Below the pieces are notes generated by a model. The model was not told the DNA's origin and ran no database searches. It saw only the letters and a program-made list of their open reading frames with translations. Shown here in pieces: positions 1 to 6,582 of a DNA stretch of 16,963 nucleotides (positions are counted from its first letter, which is position 1; each line of letters starts with the position of its first letter). A program made the translations under genes and the position numbers. The stretch comes from JBBSVE01 sp038233815 (GTDB lineage: Bacteria > Pseudomonadota > Alphaproteobacteria > Rhodobacterales > Rhodobacteraceae): assembly GCA_038233815.1 (NCBI GenBank), contig JBBSVE010000062.1, forward strand, positions 1 to 16,963, given 5' to 3'.

Positions 1-289
1 CGAGCCGCGCCATCGCGTCGTAGATCGCCGTGTTGCCGTGCGGATGATAGTTTCCCATCACGTCGCCGGAGATCTTGGCGGACTTGCGGAACCCCCCCGT
101 GGGAGACAGCTTCAGTTCCCGCATCGCATAGAGGATGCGCCGGTGCACCGGCTTCAGCCCGTCGCGCGCATCGGGCAGCGCGCGGTGCATGATGGTGGAC
201 AGCGCATAGGTCAGATACCGCTCCCCGATGGCGCGGCGAAGCGGCTCGGACACGGTCAGGGGTGCGGGATCGTCGGGCAGGTCGGCCAT
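1..289 (-). CDS. parC: DNA topoisomerase IV subunit A, N-terminal fragment
   Basis: This is the first 96 codons of the type IIA topoisomerase A subunit, which with ParE decatenates daughter chromosomes. The gene runs off the left edge, so the catalytic tyrosine is outside the window. Visible family signatures are LSTIMHRALPDARDGLKPVHRRILYAM (split here as residues 30-56), the KSAKISGDVMGNYHPHG block (69-85) and the quinolone-determining stretch N86, T87, D91. The short N-terminus and the MGNYHPHG context fit alphaproteobacterial ParC better than GyrA. The ATG at 289 is the first plausible start. The residue equivalent to GyrA Asp82 is Asn here. The gene is divergent from the SDR gene at 395, with a strong hairpin between them. 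ParC is very likely; GyrA is the only alternative. Confidence 0.9.
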   Translation of the reverse strand, partial: MADLPDDPAPLTVSEPLRRAIGERYLTYALSTIMHRALPDARDGLKPVHRRILYAMRELKLSPTGGFRKSAKISGDVMGNYHPHGNTAIYDAMARL

Positions 290-331
290 CCCGCGGGGGT
301 AGTGGGGTTGCGCGGGGCGGTCCAGCCGGAA

Positions 332-349
332 GCGGGGGCTTACCCCCGC
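332..349. repeat. Perfect GC-rich hairpin between parC and the SDR gene
   Basis: The arms gcggggg (332-338) and cccccgc (343-349) form a 7-bp perfect stem closed by the four-base loop ctta. It lies in the 105-base divergent spacer, about 45 bases before the SDR start. There is no T-run after either arm, so it is not a standard intrinsic terminator. It could be a leader-RNA structure or an operator; the sequence does not decide which. Confidence 0.5.
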
Positions 350-394
350 CACCCGCCGCCGCTAACCATGCCCCACCGGAAGCGCGAGCGAGAT

Positions 395-1225
395 ATGCCC
401 CAGAAGACCCTTCTCATCACCGGCTGCTCCTCGGGCATCGGGCTCGACGCGGCCCGCACGCTCCATGCACGCGGCTGGCGCACCTTCGCGACCTGCCGGG
501 CGGAGGCCGACTGCGCCCGTCTGCGCGACGAAGGCCTGGAGAGCTTCCGCCTCGACCTCACCGATCCCGACAGCATCGGGGAGGCGATGGACCGTGTGAC
601 CCAACGCACCGGGGGCCAGCTCGACGCGGTCTTCAACAACGGCGCCTTCGCCTGCCCCGGTGCGGTGGAGGATCTGCCGACCGGGGCGCTCCGCGCGATC
701 TTCGAGACCAACCTCTTCGGTCAGCATGACCTGACGATCCGTGCGATCCCCCTGATGCGGGCGCAGGGGTCGGGGCGAATCGTCAACTGTTCTTCCGTCC
801 TCGGGCTGATGGGCCTGCGCTGGCGCGGCGCCTATGTCGCGACCAAGTTCGCGATGGAGGGTCTGACCGACGTGCTGAGGCTGGAGATGCGCGGCACCGG
901 CATCCACATAATCCTGATCGAGCCGGGCCCGATCACCACGAAGATCCGGGAGAATGCGATCCCGCATTTCGAGCGTTGGATCAACTGGAAAGCCTCCCCC
1001 CGCCGCGCGGACTACGAGAGCCTGCTGGACCGGCTCTACAAGCCGCAGCCCATCCCCGAGCGGTTCGAGCTGCCGCCCTCGGCGGTGACGGCGCGGCTGA
1101 TCCACGCGCTGGAAAGCCCCCGCCCCCGTGCGCGCTACGCGGTCACCCACGCCACCCGGATCACGGCGGTGGCGAAACGCGTCCTGCCGATCGGGCTCGC
1201 CGACTGGATGGCGTCGCGGCTTTGA
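395..1225 (+). CDS. SDR-family oxidoreductase, YbbO-like
   Basis: This is a 276-residue classical short-chain dehydrogenase/reductase, expected to act in the cytoplasm with NAD(P)H. The Rossmann glycine motif TGCSSGIG is at residues 9-16, the NN motif appears as N81-N82-G-A, and the catalytic YxxxK is Y147/K151 after an SS pair. The IEPGPI block and the C-terminal stretch ending KRVLPIGLADWMASRL resemble the E. coli YbbO subgroup. The open frame continues far upstream, into sequence that is parC on the other strand, so the start must be internal. ATG 395 puts the glycine motif at the usual distance from the N-terminus; ATG 368 would add nine basic residues and has no ribosome site. The substrate cannot be told from sequence. 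The usual NNAG motif reads NNGA here, a mild variant. Confidence 0.88.
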   Translation: MPQKTLLITGCSSGIGLDAARTLHARGWRTFATCRAEADCARLRDEGLESFRLDLTDPDSIGEAMDRVTQRTGGQLDAVFNNGAFACPGAVEDLPTGALRAIFETNLFGQHDLTIRAIPLMRAQGSGRIVNCSSVLGLMGLRWRGAYVATKFAMEGLTDVLRLEMRGTGIHIILIEPGPITTKIRENAIPHFERWINWKASPRRADYESLLDRLYKPQPIPERFELPPSAVTARLIHALESPRPRARYAVTHATRITAVAKRVLPIGLADWMASRL

Positions 1226-1288
1226 TGCGGCAGGGGTTCGCCTTTCGGGCCTGATCCGCTACATCGGGGACAAAGGAAAGGGTCCGCC

Positions 1289-1498
1289 ATGCTCCACGAT
1301 CCCCTCTTCATCATCGTCGCCATTGCCTGCCTCGTGGTGCTGGGCATCCTGATCCTCGGCATCGGCAGTTTCGGTCGCGGTGGCGCTTTCAACCAGCGCA
1401 ATGCCAACCGCTTCATGCGCTACCGGATTTACGCGCAGGCGGCGGCGGTGGCGCTGATGCTGCTTTTCGTCCTCATCCGCAATGCACTGGGGCACTGA
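1289..1498 (+). CDS. Small HIG1-like twin-transmembrane protein
   Basis: This 69-residue protein has two predicted membrane helices, at about residues 6-27 and 49-66. Between them is a polar loop rich in Arg, Asn and Gln. The loop contains NQRNANRFMRYRIYAQ, which fits the HIG1/Rcf1 pattern of spaced Arg ending in RxxAQ. Eukaryotic HIG1 proteins associate with respiratory complexes; a respiratory role here is inference only. A good ribosome site (aaaggaaagg) lies about 12 bases before ATG 1289. The stop at 1496-1498 is followed after one base by the start of the adenosyltransferase gene, so the two are almost certainly cotranscribed and translationally coupled. The membrane topology is clear; the HIG1 assignment is likely. 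Confidence 0.75.
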   Translation: MLHDPLFIIVAIACLVVLGILILGIGSFGRGGAFNQRNANRFMRYRIYAQAAAVALMLLFVLIRNALGH

Positions 1499-1499
1499 C

Positions 1500-2075
1500 A
1501 TGGTGACGCTTTCCAAGATCTACACCCGCACCGGCGACGCGGGGGATACGGCGCTCGGCAACGGGGACCGCGTGGCCAAACATTCTGCCCGGGTCGCGGC
1601 CTACGGCAATGTCGACGAGACCAACGCCACCATCGGCCTCGCCCGCCAGCACGCGGAGGGGGAGATGGATGCGGCCCTCGCCCGGATCTCCAACGACATG
1701 TTCGATCTGGGAGCGGACCTCTGCCGCCCCGACATGGACCGCGATGCGACAAGCGATTACCCGCCCCTGCGCATGATCGCCGCACAGGTCGACCGGCTGG
1801 AGGCGGAGATCGACGTGATGAACGACCGCCTGACCCCGCTGAAAAGCTTCGTCTTGCCGGGCGGTTCGGCCCTGTCGGCGCATCTGCACCTTTGCCGAAC
1901 GGTTTGCCGTAGGGCGGAACGCGGCGTGGTGGAGCTTGCCGCGACGGAGACGGTGAACGAGGCCGCGCTGCGCTATCTCAACCGCCTGTCGGACTGGTTC
2001 TTTGTCGCCGGCCGGATCGCCAACGAGGACGGACGCGCCGACGTCCTTTGGGTGCCGGGCCTGACGCGCGGCTAG
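1500..2075 (+). CDS. pduO: PduO-type cob(I)alamin adenosyltransferase
   Basis: This 191-residue enzyme transfers the adenosyl group of ATP to cob(I)alamin to make coenzyme B12. It is a cytoplasmic trimer of the PduO/MMAB family, which is unrelated in sequence to CobA/BtuR. The N-terminal ATP-binding block KIYTRTGDAGDTALGNGDR starts at residue 6 and is followed by the AYGNVDETN block. The C-terminal CRTVCRRAER and RYLNRLSDWFFVAGR blocks are also canonical, and the length is normal. ATG 1500 is one base past the stop of the upstream gene; an in-frame ATG at 1482 lies inside that gene and is less likely. Database records often call such proteins cob(I)yrinic acid a,c-diamide adenosyltransferase. 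No B12-dependent enzyme is in the window. Confidence 0.93.
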   Translation: MVTLSKIYTRTGDAGDTALGNGDRVAKHSARVAAYGNVDETNATIGLARQHAEGEMDAALARISNDMFDLGADLCRPDMDRDATSDYPPLRMIAAQVDRLEAEIDVMNDRLTPLKSFVLPGGSALSAHLHLCRTVCRRAERGVVELAATETVNEAALRYLNRLSDWFFVAGRIANEDGRADVLWVPGLTRG

Positions 2076-2083
2076 CGACGGCC

Positions 2084-2126
2084 AAGGGCGCCGATATGAC
2101 GATTTTGCCCTGTCGCGGCGCCCCTT
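2084..2126 (+). terminator. Possible terminator hairpin after the adenosyltransferase gene
   Basis: gggcgccg (2086-2093) and cggcgccc (2116-2123) form an 8-bp stem with a 22-base loop. A single bulged c at 2124 lets aa (2084-2085) pair with tt (2125-2126). It starts ten bases after the adenosyltransferase stop and ends about 45 bases before etfB. There is no T-tract, so it may be a weak terminator or a 3'-end stabiliser. Confidence 0.35.
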
Positions 2127-2172
2127 CGCACTGTATCACAAGGCAAATTGCCCGAACAAAGGAGACCGCGCC

Positions 2173-2934
2173 ATGAAGGTCCTCGTGCCCGTCAAACGTG
2201 TGATCGACTATAACGTGAAGGTCCGCGTCAAGGCGGACGGGTCCGGCGTCGATCTGGCCAACGTCAAGATGTCGATGAACCCGTTCGACGAGATCGCCGT
2301 CGAACAGGCGATCCGGCTTAAGGAGGCAGGCAAGGCCGATGAGGTGATCGTCGTCTCCATCGGCGTGAAACAAGCGCAGGAAACGCTGCGCACCGGCCTC
2401 GCGATGGGGGCCGACCGCGCGATCCTGATCGTCGCCAGCGACACTGTGCAGACCGACGTCGAGCCGCTGGCGGTGGCAAAGCTGCTGAAAGCAGTGGTGG
2501 ATGCGGAACAGCCCGGGCTCGTGATCTGCGGCAAGCAGGCGATCGACAACGACATGAATGCGACCGGCCAGATGCTGGCGGCCCTTCTGGGCTGGAGCCA
2601 GGCGACCTTCGCCTCTGACCTCGACATCGAGGGCGACCATGCGACCGTGACGCGCGAGGTGGACGGCGGGTTGCAGACCATCTCCGTCAAGATGCCGACG
2701 GTGGTGACGGTGGATCTGCGCCTCAACGAGCCGCGCTATGCGAGCCTGCCCAACATCATGAAGGCGAAGAAGAAACCGATGGAGGAGAAGACCCCCGCGG
2801 ATTACGGCGTCGACGTGACGCCGCGCCTCACGGTGGTCAAGACGGTAGAACCGCAGGGTCGCAAGGCCGGCATCATAGTCGGGTCCGTGGACGACCTGAT
2901 CGCGAAACTCAGAGACGAAGCGGGGGTGATCTGA
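2173..2934 (+). CDS. etfB: Electron transfer flavoprotein beta subunit
   Basis: EtfB is the AMP-binding half of the soluble FAD heterodimer that collects electrons from acyl-CoA and other dehydrogenases and passes them to ETF-ubiquinone oxidoreductase. At 253 residues it has the usual length. The N-terminus MKVLVPVKRVIDYNVKVRV, the SMNPFDEIAVEQAIRLKE block near residue 35 and the GKQAIDNDMNATGQMLAALL block are all typical. The EtfB signature is seen in the VDLRLNEPRYASLPNIMKAKKK stretch near residues 177-198. A strong ribosome site (aaaggaga, 2158-2165) precedes ATG 2173. The stop overlaps the etfA start by one base, indicating coupled translation. The electron donors and ETF-QO are not in the window. 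Confidence 0.97.
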   Translation: MKVLVPVKRVIDYNVKVRVKADGSGVDLANVKMSMNPFDEIAVEQAIRLKEAGKADEVIVVSIGVKQAQETLRTGLAMGADRAILIVASDTVQTDVEPLAVAKLLKAVVDAEQPGLVICGKQAIDNDMNATGQMLAALLGWSQATFASDLDIEGDHATVTREVDGGLQTISVKMPTVVTVDLRLNEPRYASLPNIMKAKKKPMEEKTPADYGVDVTPRLTVVKTVEPQGRKAGIIVGSVDDLIAKLRDEAGVI

Positions 2935-3860
2935 TGGCGGTTCTTCTGTTGGGCGAAGTGACGGACGGACAGCTCTCCGTCGATGCGACAGCCAAGGCCG
3001 TGACGGCCTGCAAGCCCTTGGGCGAGATCACCGTGCTCTGCGCCGGGGCGAAGGCGTCGGAGGCCGCCGCCGAGGCCGCGAAGATCGCGGGTGTGACGAA
3101 AGTGCTCTGCGCCGAGGATGCGTCGCTGGGTCACCGGCTGGCCGAGCCGACCGCCGCGCTGATCGTGAAGCTCGCGGCCGACTATTCGCATATCGTGGCC
3201 CCGGCCACGACGGACGCGAAGAACGTGCTGCCACGGGTCGCGGCGCTGCTCGACGTGATGGTGATCTCGGACGCGTCCGGCGTCATCGACGCGGACAAGT
3301 TCGAGCGCCCGATCTATGCCGGCAACGCGCTTCAGACGCTGAAATCCACGGACCGGATCAAGGTCGTCTCGATCCGCACGGCGAGCTTCGATGCGGCCGA
3401 CATGGGCGGCTCCGCCCCGGTGGAAACGATCGGCGCCGAGACCGATCCCGGCCTCTCCTCCTGGGTCGAGGACAAGGTGGCCACCAACGACCGGCCGGAA
3501 CTGACCTCCGCCGGAATCGTGGTGTCCGGCGGCCGCGGGATCGGGTCGAAGGACGATTTCGCCATGATCGAGCGGCTGGCCGACAAGCTCGGTGCGGCGG
3601 TCGGGGCCTCGCGCGCGGCGGTCGATTCGGGCTATGCGCCGAATGACTGGCAGGTCGGGCAGACCGGAAAGGTCGTGGCGCCCGACCTCTATCTCGCGGT
3701 CGGCATCTCGGGTGCGATCCAGCATCTGGCGGGGATGAAGGACAGCAAGGTGATCGTCGCGATCAACAAGGACGAGGAGGCGCCGATCTTTCAGGTCGCG
3801 GACTACGGCCTCGTCGGCGACCTGTTCAAGCTGGTGCCGGAGCTGATCGAGAAGCTGTGA
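2934..3860 (+). CDS. etfA: Electron transfer flavoprotein alpha subunit
   Basis: EtfA is the FAD-binding partner of EtfB. The 308-residue length is normal. The C-terminal FAD domain shows VSGGRGIGSKDDF, then GASRAAVDSGYAPNDWQVGQTGK, the ETF alpha signature DLYLAVGISGAIQHLAGM, and the INKDEEAPIFQVADYGLVGD tail. The start ATG (2934-2936) shares its first base with the last base of the etfB stop. etfBA is followed by a convergent gene on the other strand, so the transcript should end between 3861 and 4032. Confidence 0.97.
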   Translation: MAVLLLGEVTDGQLSVDATAKAVTACKPLGEITVLCAGAKASEAAAEAAKIAGVTKVLCAEDASLGHRLAEPTAALIVKLAADYSHIVAPATTDAKNVLPRVAALLDVMVISDASGVIDADKFERPIYAGNALQTLKSTDRIKVVSIRTASFDAADMGGSAPVETIGAETDPGLSSWVEDKVATNDRPELTSAGIVVSGGRGIGSKDDFAMIERLADKLGAAVGASRAAVDSGYAPNDWQVGQTGKVVAPDLYLAVGISGAIQHLAGMKDSKVIVAINKDEEAPIFQVADYGLVGDLFKLVPELIEKL

Positions 3861-4000
3861 CGCAGGACGCGACCGCCGGTCCGTCGGAAGATCGGCGTGA
3901 TGTCCCCACCGAAGGGCAGGCGGCGTCCTGTCGACGGTCGCGGTGCCCGCGCGGAATAGTCCACGTGAACCACGGCCCGACGATAGTGAACGACCTTCGG

Positions 4001-4030
4001 CGCGCGCCGGTATACGGCTTTGGGCGCGCG
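4001..4030. terminator. Possible bidirectional terminator hairpin between etfA and the DUF6473 gene
   Basis: cgcgcgcc (4001-4008) and ggcgcgcg (4023-4030) make an 8-bp perfect inverted repeat with a 14-base loop. It lies between convergent genes, three bases past the stop of the minus-strand DUF6473 gene and about 140 bases past etfA. No T-tract follows on either strand, so termination activity is uncertain. The rest of the 172-base gap (3861-4032) shows no gene. Confidence 0.35.
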
Positions 4031-4032
4031 GT

Positions 4033-4860
4033 TCAACGAACTACCCGGACGATCGCGTCCGTCACCGCCTCCGCCACCTCGCGGTGCGCGCGCGGCCCCG
4101 GAACGCTTTCGGCGGCCGGACGCTCCAGCGGGGCGAAGGCCATCGCTTCTACGCCTTCGGCTCTGGCCGTCCTGCTCGCCACCACCTCGACATAACCCGC
4201 CGCGCGCGCCCGGATCGTTTCGACCATGGCCGCAGTCACGAACAGGGGGTCGCGGCCCGACAGCTCCGTCGCCTCCTCCGGTGGTGCCCCGTCGCCCATC
4301 CACAAAAGGAGCACCGGCCCGCCGATCCGGTCGATCAGATCTGTCATCCGCGCAAGCCACGTCTCCTGCAGCTCTGCCACGACGATCGCGAAACCGTCCG
4401 GCGCCGTATCGCGCAGGACCTGCAGCAGATGGCAGGTGAAATGCACATCCGTGAAATCCACGCCGGGGCAGATTTCCCTCAGCCGCGGCGAAGCGACGAG
4501 GAACCGGTCGTTCCGACGCGGATGCACGGAATAGAACCGGTTCGTGAGATTCGCGGCCCCGGTGATCTGCACCACCGTCAGCGCCGCCCCGCGCGCGATA
4601 TCCAAGGCCGCAGGGTCGTTGAGATAGACGTCCGTCCCCGCATTGACGCAAGCGAGGTTGACCATCCGCGCGCCCGTCGCCTCGGCCACCAGCGCGGGCC
4701 ACGGATCGGGCACGAACTTGCCATATGTCTCCGTCCCGCCGAGGACCGCGCAATAGCGCCCGTCGACCGCCTGCTGCGGCCCGCGAAACATCAGCCGCGA
4801 TGCGCCGTAGTTACACGGCGCATAGTCGAGCGCACTTGCGCCCGCATATGCAAAGCTCAT
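4033..4860 (-). CDS. DUF6473 family protein, SGNH-hydrolase-like
   Basis: This 275-residue protein matches my memory of the Rhodobacterales family DUF6473, which has no known function. Typical parts are LDYAPCNYGASRLMFRGP (11-28), the GGTETYGKF block (41-49), NLACVNAGTDVYLNDP (68-83), and ITGAANLTNRFYSVHPRRND (99-118). There is no signal peptide or membrane segment. In order, GGTETYG, the NxGxD-like block with G75, the GAxN block with N104, and a late PGPRAHREVAEAV with a histidine resemble blocks I, II, III and V of SGNH esterases, with Thr43 or Thr45 where the Ser would be. That fold reading is inference. ATG 4860 has aggg nine bases upstream; an in-frame TTG at 4866 would add two residues. 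The gene stands alone, convergent with etfA. Confidence 0.72.
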   Translation of the reverse strand: MSFAYAGASALDYAPCNYGASRLMFRGPQQAVDGRYCAVLGGTETYGKFVPDPWPALVAEATGARMVNLACVNAGTDVYLNDPAALDIARGAALTVVQITGAANLTNRFYSVHPRRNDRFLVASPRLREICPGVDFTDVHFTCHLLQVLRDTAPDGFAIVVAELQETWLARMTDLIDRIGGPVLLLWMGDGAPPEEATELSGRDPLFVTAAMVETIRARAAGYVEVVASRTARAEGVEAMAFAPLERPAAESVPGPRAHREVAEAVTDAIVRVVR

Positions 4861-4912
4861 TCCCAAACACCCTGATCACCGTCACACCCAAGGACCACAG
4901 TGCCGGATGGAA

Positions 4913-4950
4913 GTTGCCAATCCGCTAAATCGCCAATTTGCAACGATTGG
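4913..4950. repeat. AT-richer spacer with interleaved inverted repeats
   Basis: gttgc (4913-4917) pairs with gcaac (4940-4944), and ccaatc (4917-4922) with gattgg (4945-4950). The arms are interleaved in A-B-A'-B' order, and a further direct ccaat copy is at 4933-4937. The segment is clearly less GC-rich than the genes around it. It lies in the 122-base spacer upstream of the DUF6473 gene and just past the 3' end of HPr, so it may be promoter or operator DNA for DUF6473. No convincing -35/-10 pair was found. Confidence 0.35.
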
Positions 4951-4982
4951 AGCGTATTCGGGGTCAGGGCCGTATGGATTGC

Positions 4983-5252
4983 TCAGAAATCCTCGCCGAA
5001 CTTCGAGGCCACCAGCGTCTGCAGCGCCGCCATCAGGGCGTCGGCCTCCGGCCCCCTGGTCGTCACGGCGATCTCAGTGCCGCGCGAGGCCGCCAGCATC
5101 AAAAGTCCCATGATGCTGTCGCCGGAAACGGTCATGCCGTCGCGCGCCACCTGCGCCTCGGCATCGAACCCCTCCACGACCTCGACGAATCGCGCCGAGG
5201 CGCGCGCGTGGAGGCCCTTTTCGTTGACGATGGCTAATGCGGCGGTGCTCAC
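4983..5252 (-). CDS. ptsH: HPr phosphocarrier protein
   Basis: This is an 89-residue HPr-family phosphocarrier. It keeps canonical numbering: His15 in NEKGLHARAS is the phosphorelay residue, and Ser46 in SGDSIMGLLMLAA is the site used by HPr kinase. It starts with GTG at 5252, which overlaps the EIIA stop by four bases (GTGA), so it is translated by coupling. It is the last gene of the chvI-to-HPr run. With a complete Ser46 site and hprK close upstream, it is expected to be regulated by serine phosphorylation. Alphaproteobacterial copies usually serve regulatory rather than sugar-uptake relays, and no EIIB or EIIC gene is here. Such genes may also be called npr/ptsO-like. Confidence 0.92.
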   Translation of the reverse strand: MSTAALAIVNEKGLHARASARFVEVVEGFDAEAQVARDGMTVSGDSIMGLLMLAASRGTEIAVTTRGPEADALMAALQTLVASKFGEDF

Positions 5253-5653
5253 GTGGGAACGACCTCGCCACCCAGATCGAGGCAGTTGATGTATTTCCGC
5301 CCCGCATCGAGCGCCAGGCGCACCGCCTCGTCCAGCGGCAGGTCGCGGCACTTGGTGAGCTTCACCAGCATCGGCAGGTTCATCCCGTAGAGGATCCGGC
5401 GATTCCGCCCGATGCACGCAGGCAACGACAGGTTGGAGGGCGAGCCGCCGAACATGTCCGTCACCACCACCACGCCCGCGCCATGGTCCACGGACGCGGC
5501 GGCGGCGCAGATCTCGTCCTGCTTGACGTTCCGGTCGTGGACCTCCTCTATGGAGATTGCGGCCATGTCCGGCTGGCGGCCCACGACATGCTCCACCGCC
5601 GAAAGATATTCCCGCGCAAGTCCGCCATGCGCGACGATCACGATCCCGATCAC
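5249..5653 (-). CDS. PTS EIIA component, mannose/fructose (ManX) type
   Basis: This is a 134-residue stand-alone EIIA domain of the mannose/sorbose family. The phospho-accepting histidine is His9 in IVIVAHGGLA. The DMFGGSPSN motif in the middle and the late LPMLVKLTKCRDLPLDEAV block are typical. There is no fused IIB domain, and no IIC or IID gene nearby, so a sensor or regulator role is more likely than transport. The start is GTG at 5653, six bases after the rapZ stop. The stop overlaps the HPr start by four bases. The phosphate donor EI is not in the window. Confidence 0.92.
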   Translation of the reverse strand: MIGIVIVAHGGLAREYLSAVEHVVGRQPDMAAISIEEVHDRNVKQDEICAAAASVDHGAGVVVVTDMFGGSPSNLSLPACIGRNRRILYGMNLPMLVKLTKCRDLPLDEAVRLALDAGRKYINCLDLGGEVVPT

Positions 5654-5659
5654 CTGACC

Positions 5660-6553
5660 CTACCCTGCTGCCGGAGCCGCGCCCGCGGCCCGGCGCTCCA
5701 TCTCCCTGTGACGTCTTGCCACCGGCCACCCAGCCTGCGCAAGACGCCGTGCGACGATCTCGGCCACAGCGACCGACCGGTGTTGCCCTCCGGTGCACCC
5801 GAACCCGATCGCCAGATGCGCCTTGCCCTCCTCCAGCTGCGCCGGGAGCAAAAACAGCATCATCCCCGTGATCCGGTCGAGATAGTCCCCGAACCGGGGA
5901 TCGGCCGCAATATGGTCCACCACAGCGGCGTCCCGACCGTCGAGCGCGCGCAGGGCGACGTCCCAGTGCGGATTTCGCAGAAATCGGCAGTCGAAGATCA
6001 TGTCGACCCCGCGCGGCAGCCCGCGTTTGTAAGAAAAGCTCTGCACCGACACGGCAAGCCGCGTGCTCCGCGACGCCTCGAACCAGCGCGCGATTTCGGC
6101 CTTGAGGTCGTGCGGCGACATCTCGGTCGTGTCGATCAGATGGTCGGCACGCACTCGGACCGGGGCCAGCAGGTCGATCTCACGCTCCACCCCCGTCTCC
6201 GGCGTGTCCTCGGGGGCGAGCGGATGCCTGCGGCGGGTCTGCGCGTAGCGCCGGATCAGCTCACCCTGCGCGCAATCAAGGTAGATCACCTCCAGCATGA
6301 CGCGTGGATCGCGGGTGAAGAGGTCGATAAGCTCGATCACCGCGGTCGCGTTGAAATCGCGATTGCGCACGTCGAGGCCCAGCGCGATGGGCCGCGCGAG
6401 GCTTTCGCCCTCCACCAGCCGCGGGATCAGGCTGAGCGGCAGGTTGTCGATCACCTCGTAGCCCATATCCTCCAGCGCATTGATCGCGGTGGTGCGCCCG
6501 GCGCCGGACGGGCCGGTGACAAACAGGATGCGGTGTTCCGACGGGGCGTCCAT
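5660..6553 (-). CDS. rapZ: RapZ/YvcJ-family nucleotide-binding protein
   Basis: This 297-residue protein belongs to the RapZ (YvcJ) family: an N-terminal P-loop domain and a C-terminal domain that in E. coli binds sRNAs and directs RNase E to GlmZ. Family marks are ALEDMGYEVIDNLPLSL after the P-loop, VIYLDC, and the C-terminal IGFGCTGGQHRSVAVAE and basic RRHREMERR. The P-loop reads GPSGAGRTT (residues 14-22), with Arg20 where Walker A has Lys. ATG 6553 has gaggg about nine bases upstream and is preferred over ATG 6568. It lies between hprK (29-base gap) and EIIA (6-base gap). The E. coli sRNA targets are not expected in alphaproteobacteria, so its role here is unknown. Confidence 0.93.
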   Translation of the reverse strand: MDAPSEHRILFVTGPSGAGRTTAINALEDMGYEVIDNLPLSLIPRLVEGESLARPIALGLDVRNRDFNATAVIELIDLFTRDPRVMLEVIYLDCAQGELIRRYAQTRRRHPLAPEDTPETGVEREIDLLAPVRVRADHLIDTTEMSPHDLKAEIARWFEASRSTRLAVSVQSFSYKRGLPRGVDMIFDCRFLRNPHWDVALRALDGRDAAVVDHIAADPRFGDYLDRITGMMLFLLPAQLEEGKAHLAIGFGCTGGQHRSVAVAEIVARRLAQAGWPVARRHREMERRAAGAAPAAG

Positions 6554-6582
6554 GATCGAGACCCTCATGCGCCGTCCGAACC

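Noticed and set aside
38..394. Upstream extension of the SDR frame to position 38
   Set aside because: The extension is antisense to parC and has no motif; the SDR glycine motif sits normally with a start at 395.
1482..1499. Earlier ATG for the adenosyltransferase
   Set aside because: It lies inside the upstream small gene and adds six residues without family support; ATG 1500 directly follows that gene's stop.
2100..2172. Possible sigma70 promoter before etfB (ttgccc with tgtatc)
   Set aside because: The spacing of about 21 bases is too long and the hexamers are poor matches.
3803..4753. 316-codon minus-strand frame overlapping the DUF6473 gene and the etfA end
   Set aside because: It is out of frame with the DUF6473 protein, rich in Gly/Arg, and runs antisense into etfA; no sign that it is a frameshifted extension.
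3943..4875. 310-codon plus-strand open frame opposite the DUF6473 gene
   Set aside because: Low-complexity Arg/Pro-rich translation with no motif; the minus-strand frame reads as a coherent family protein.
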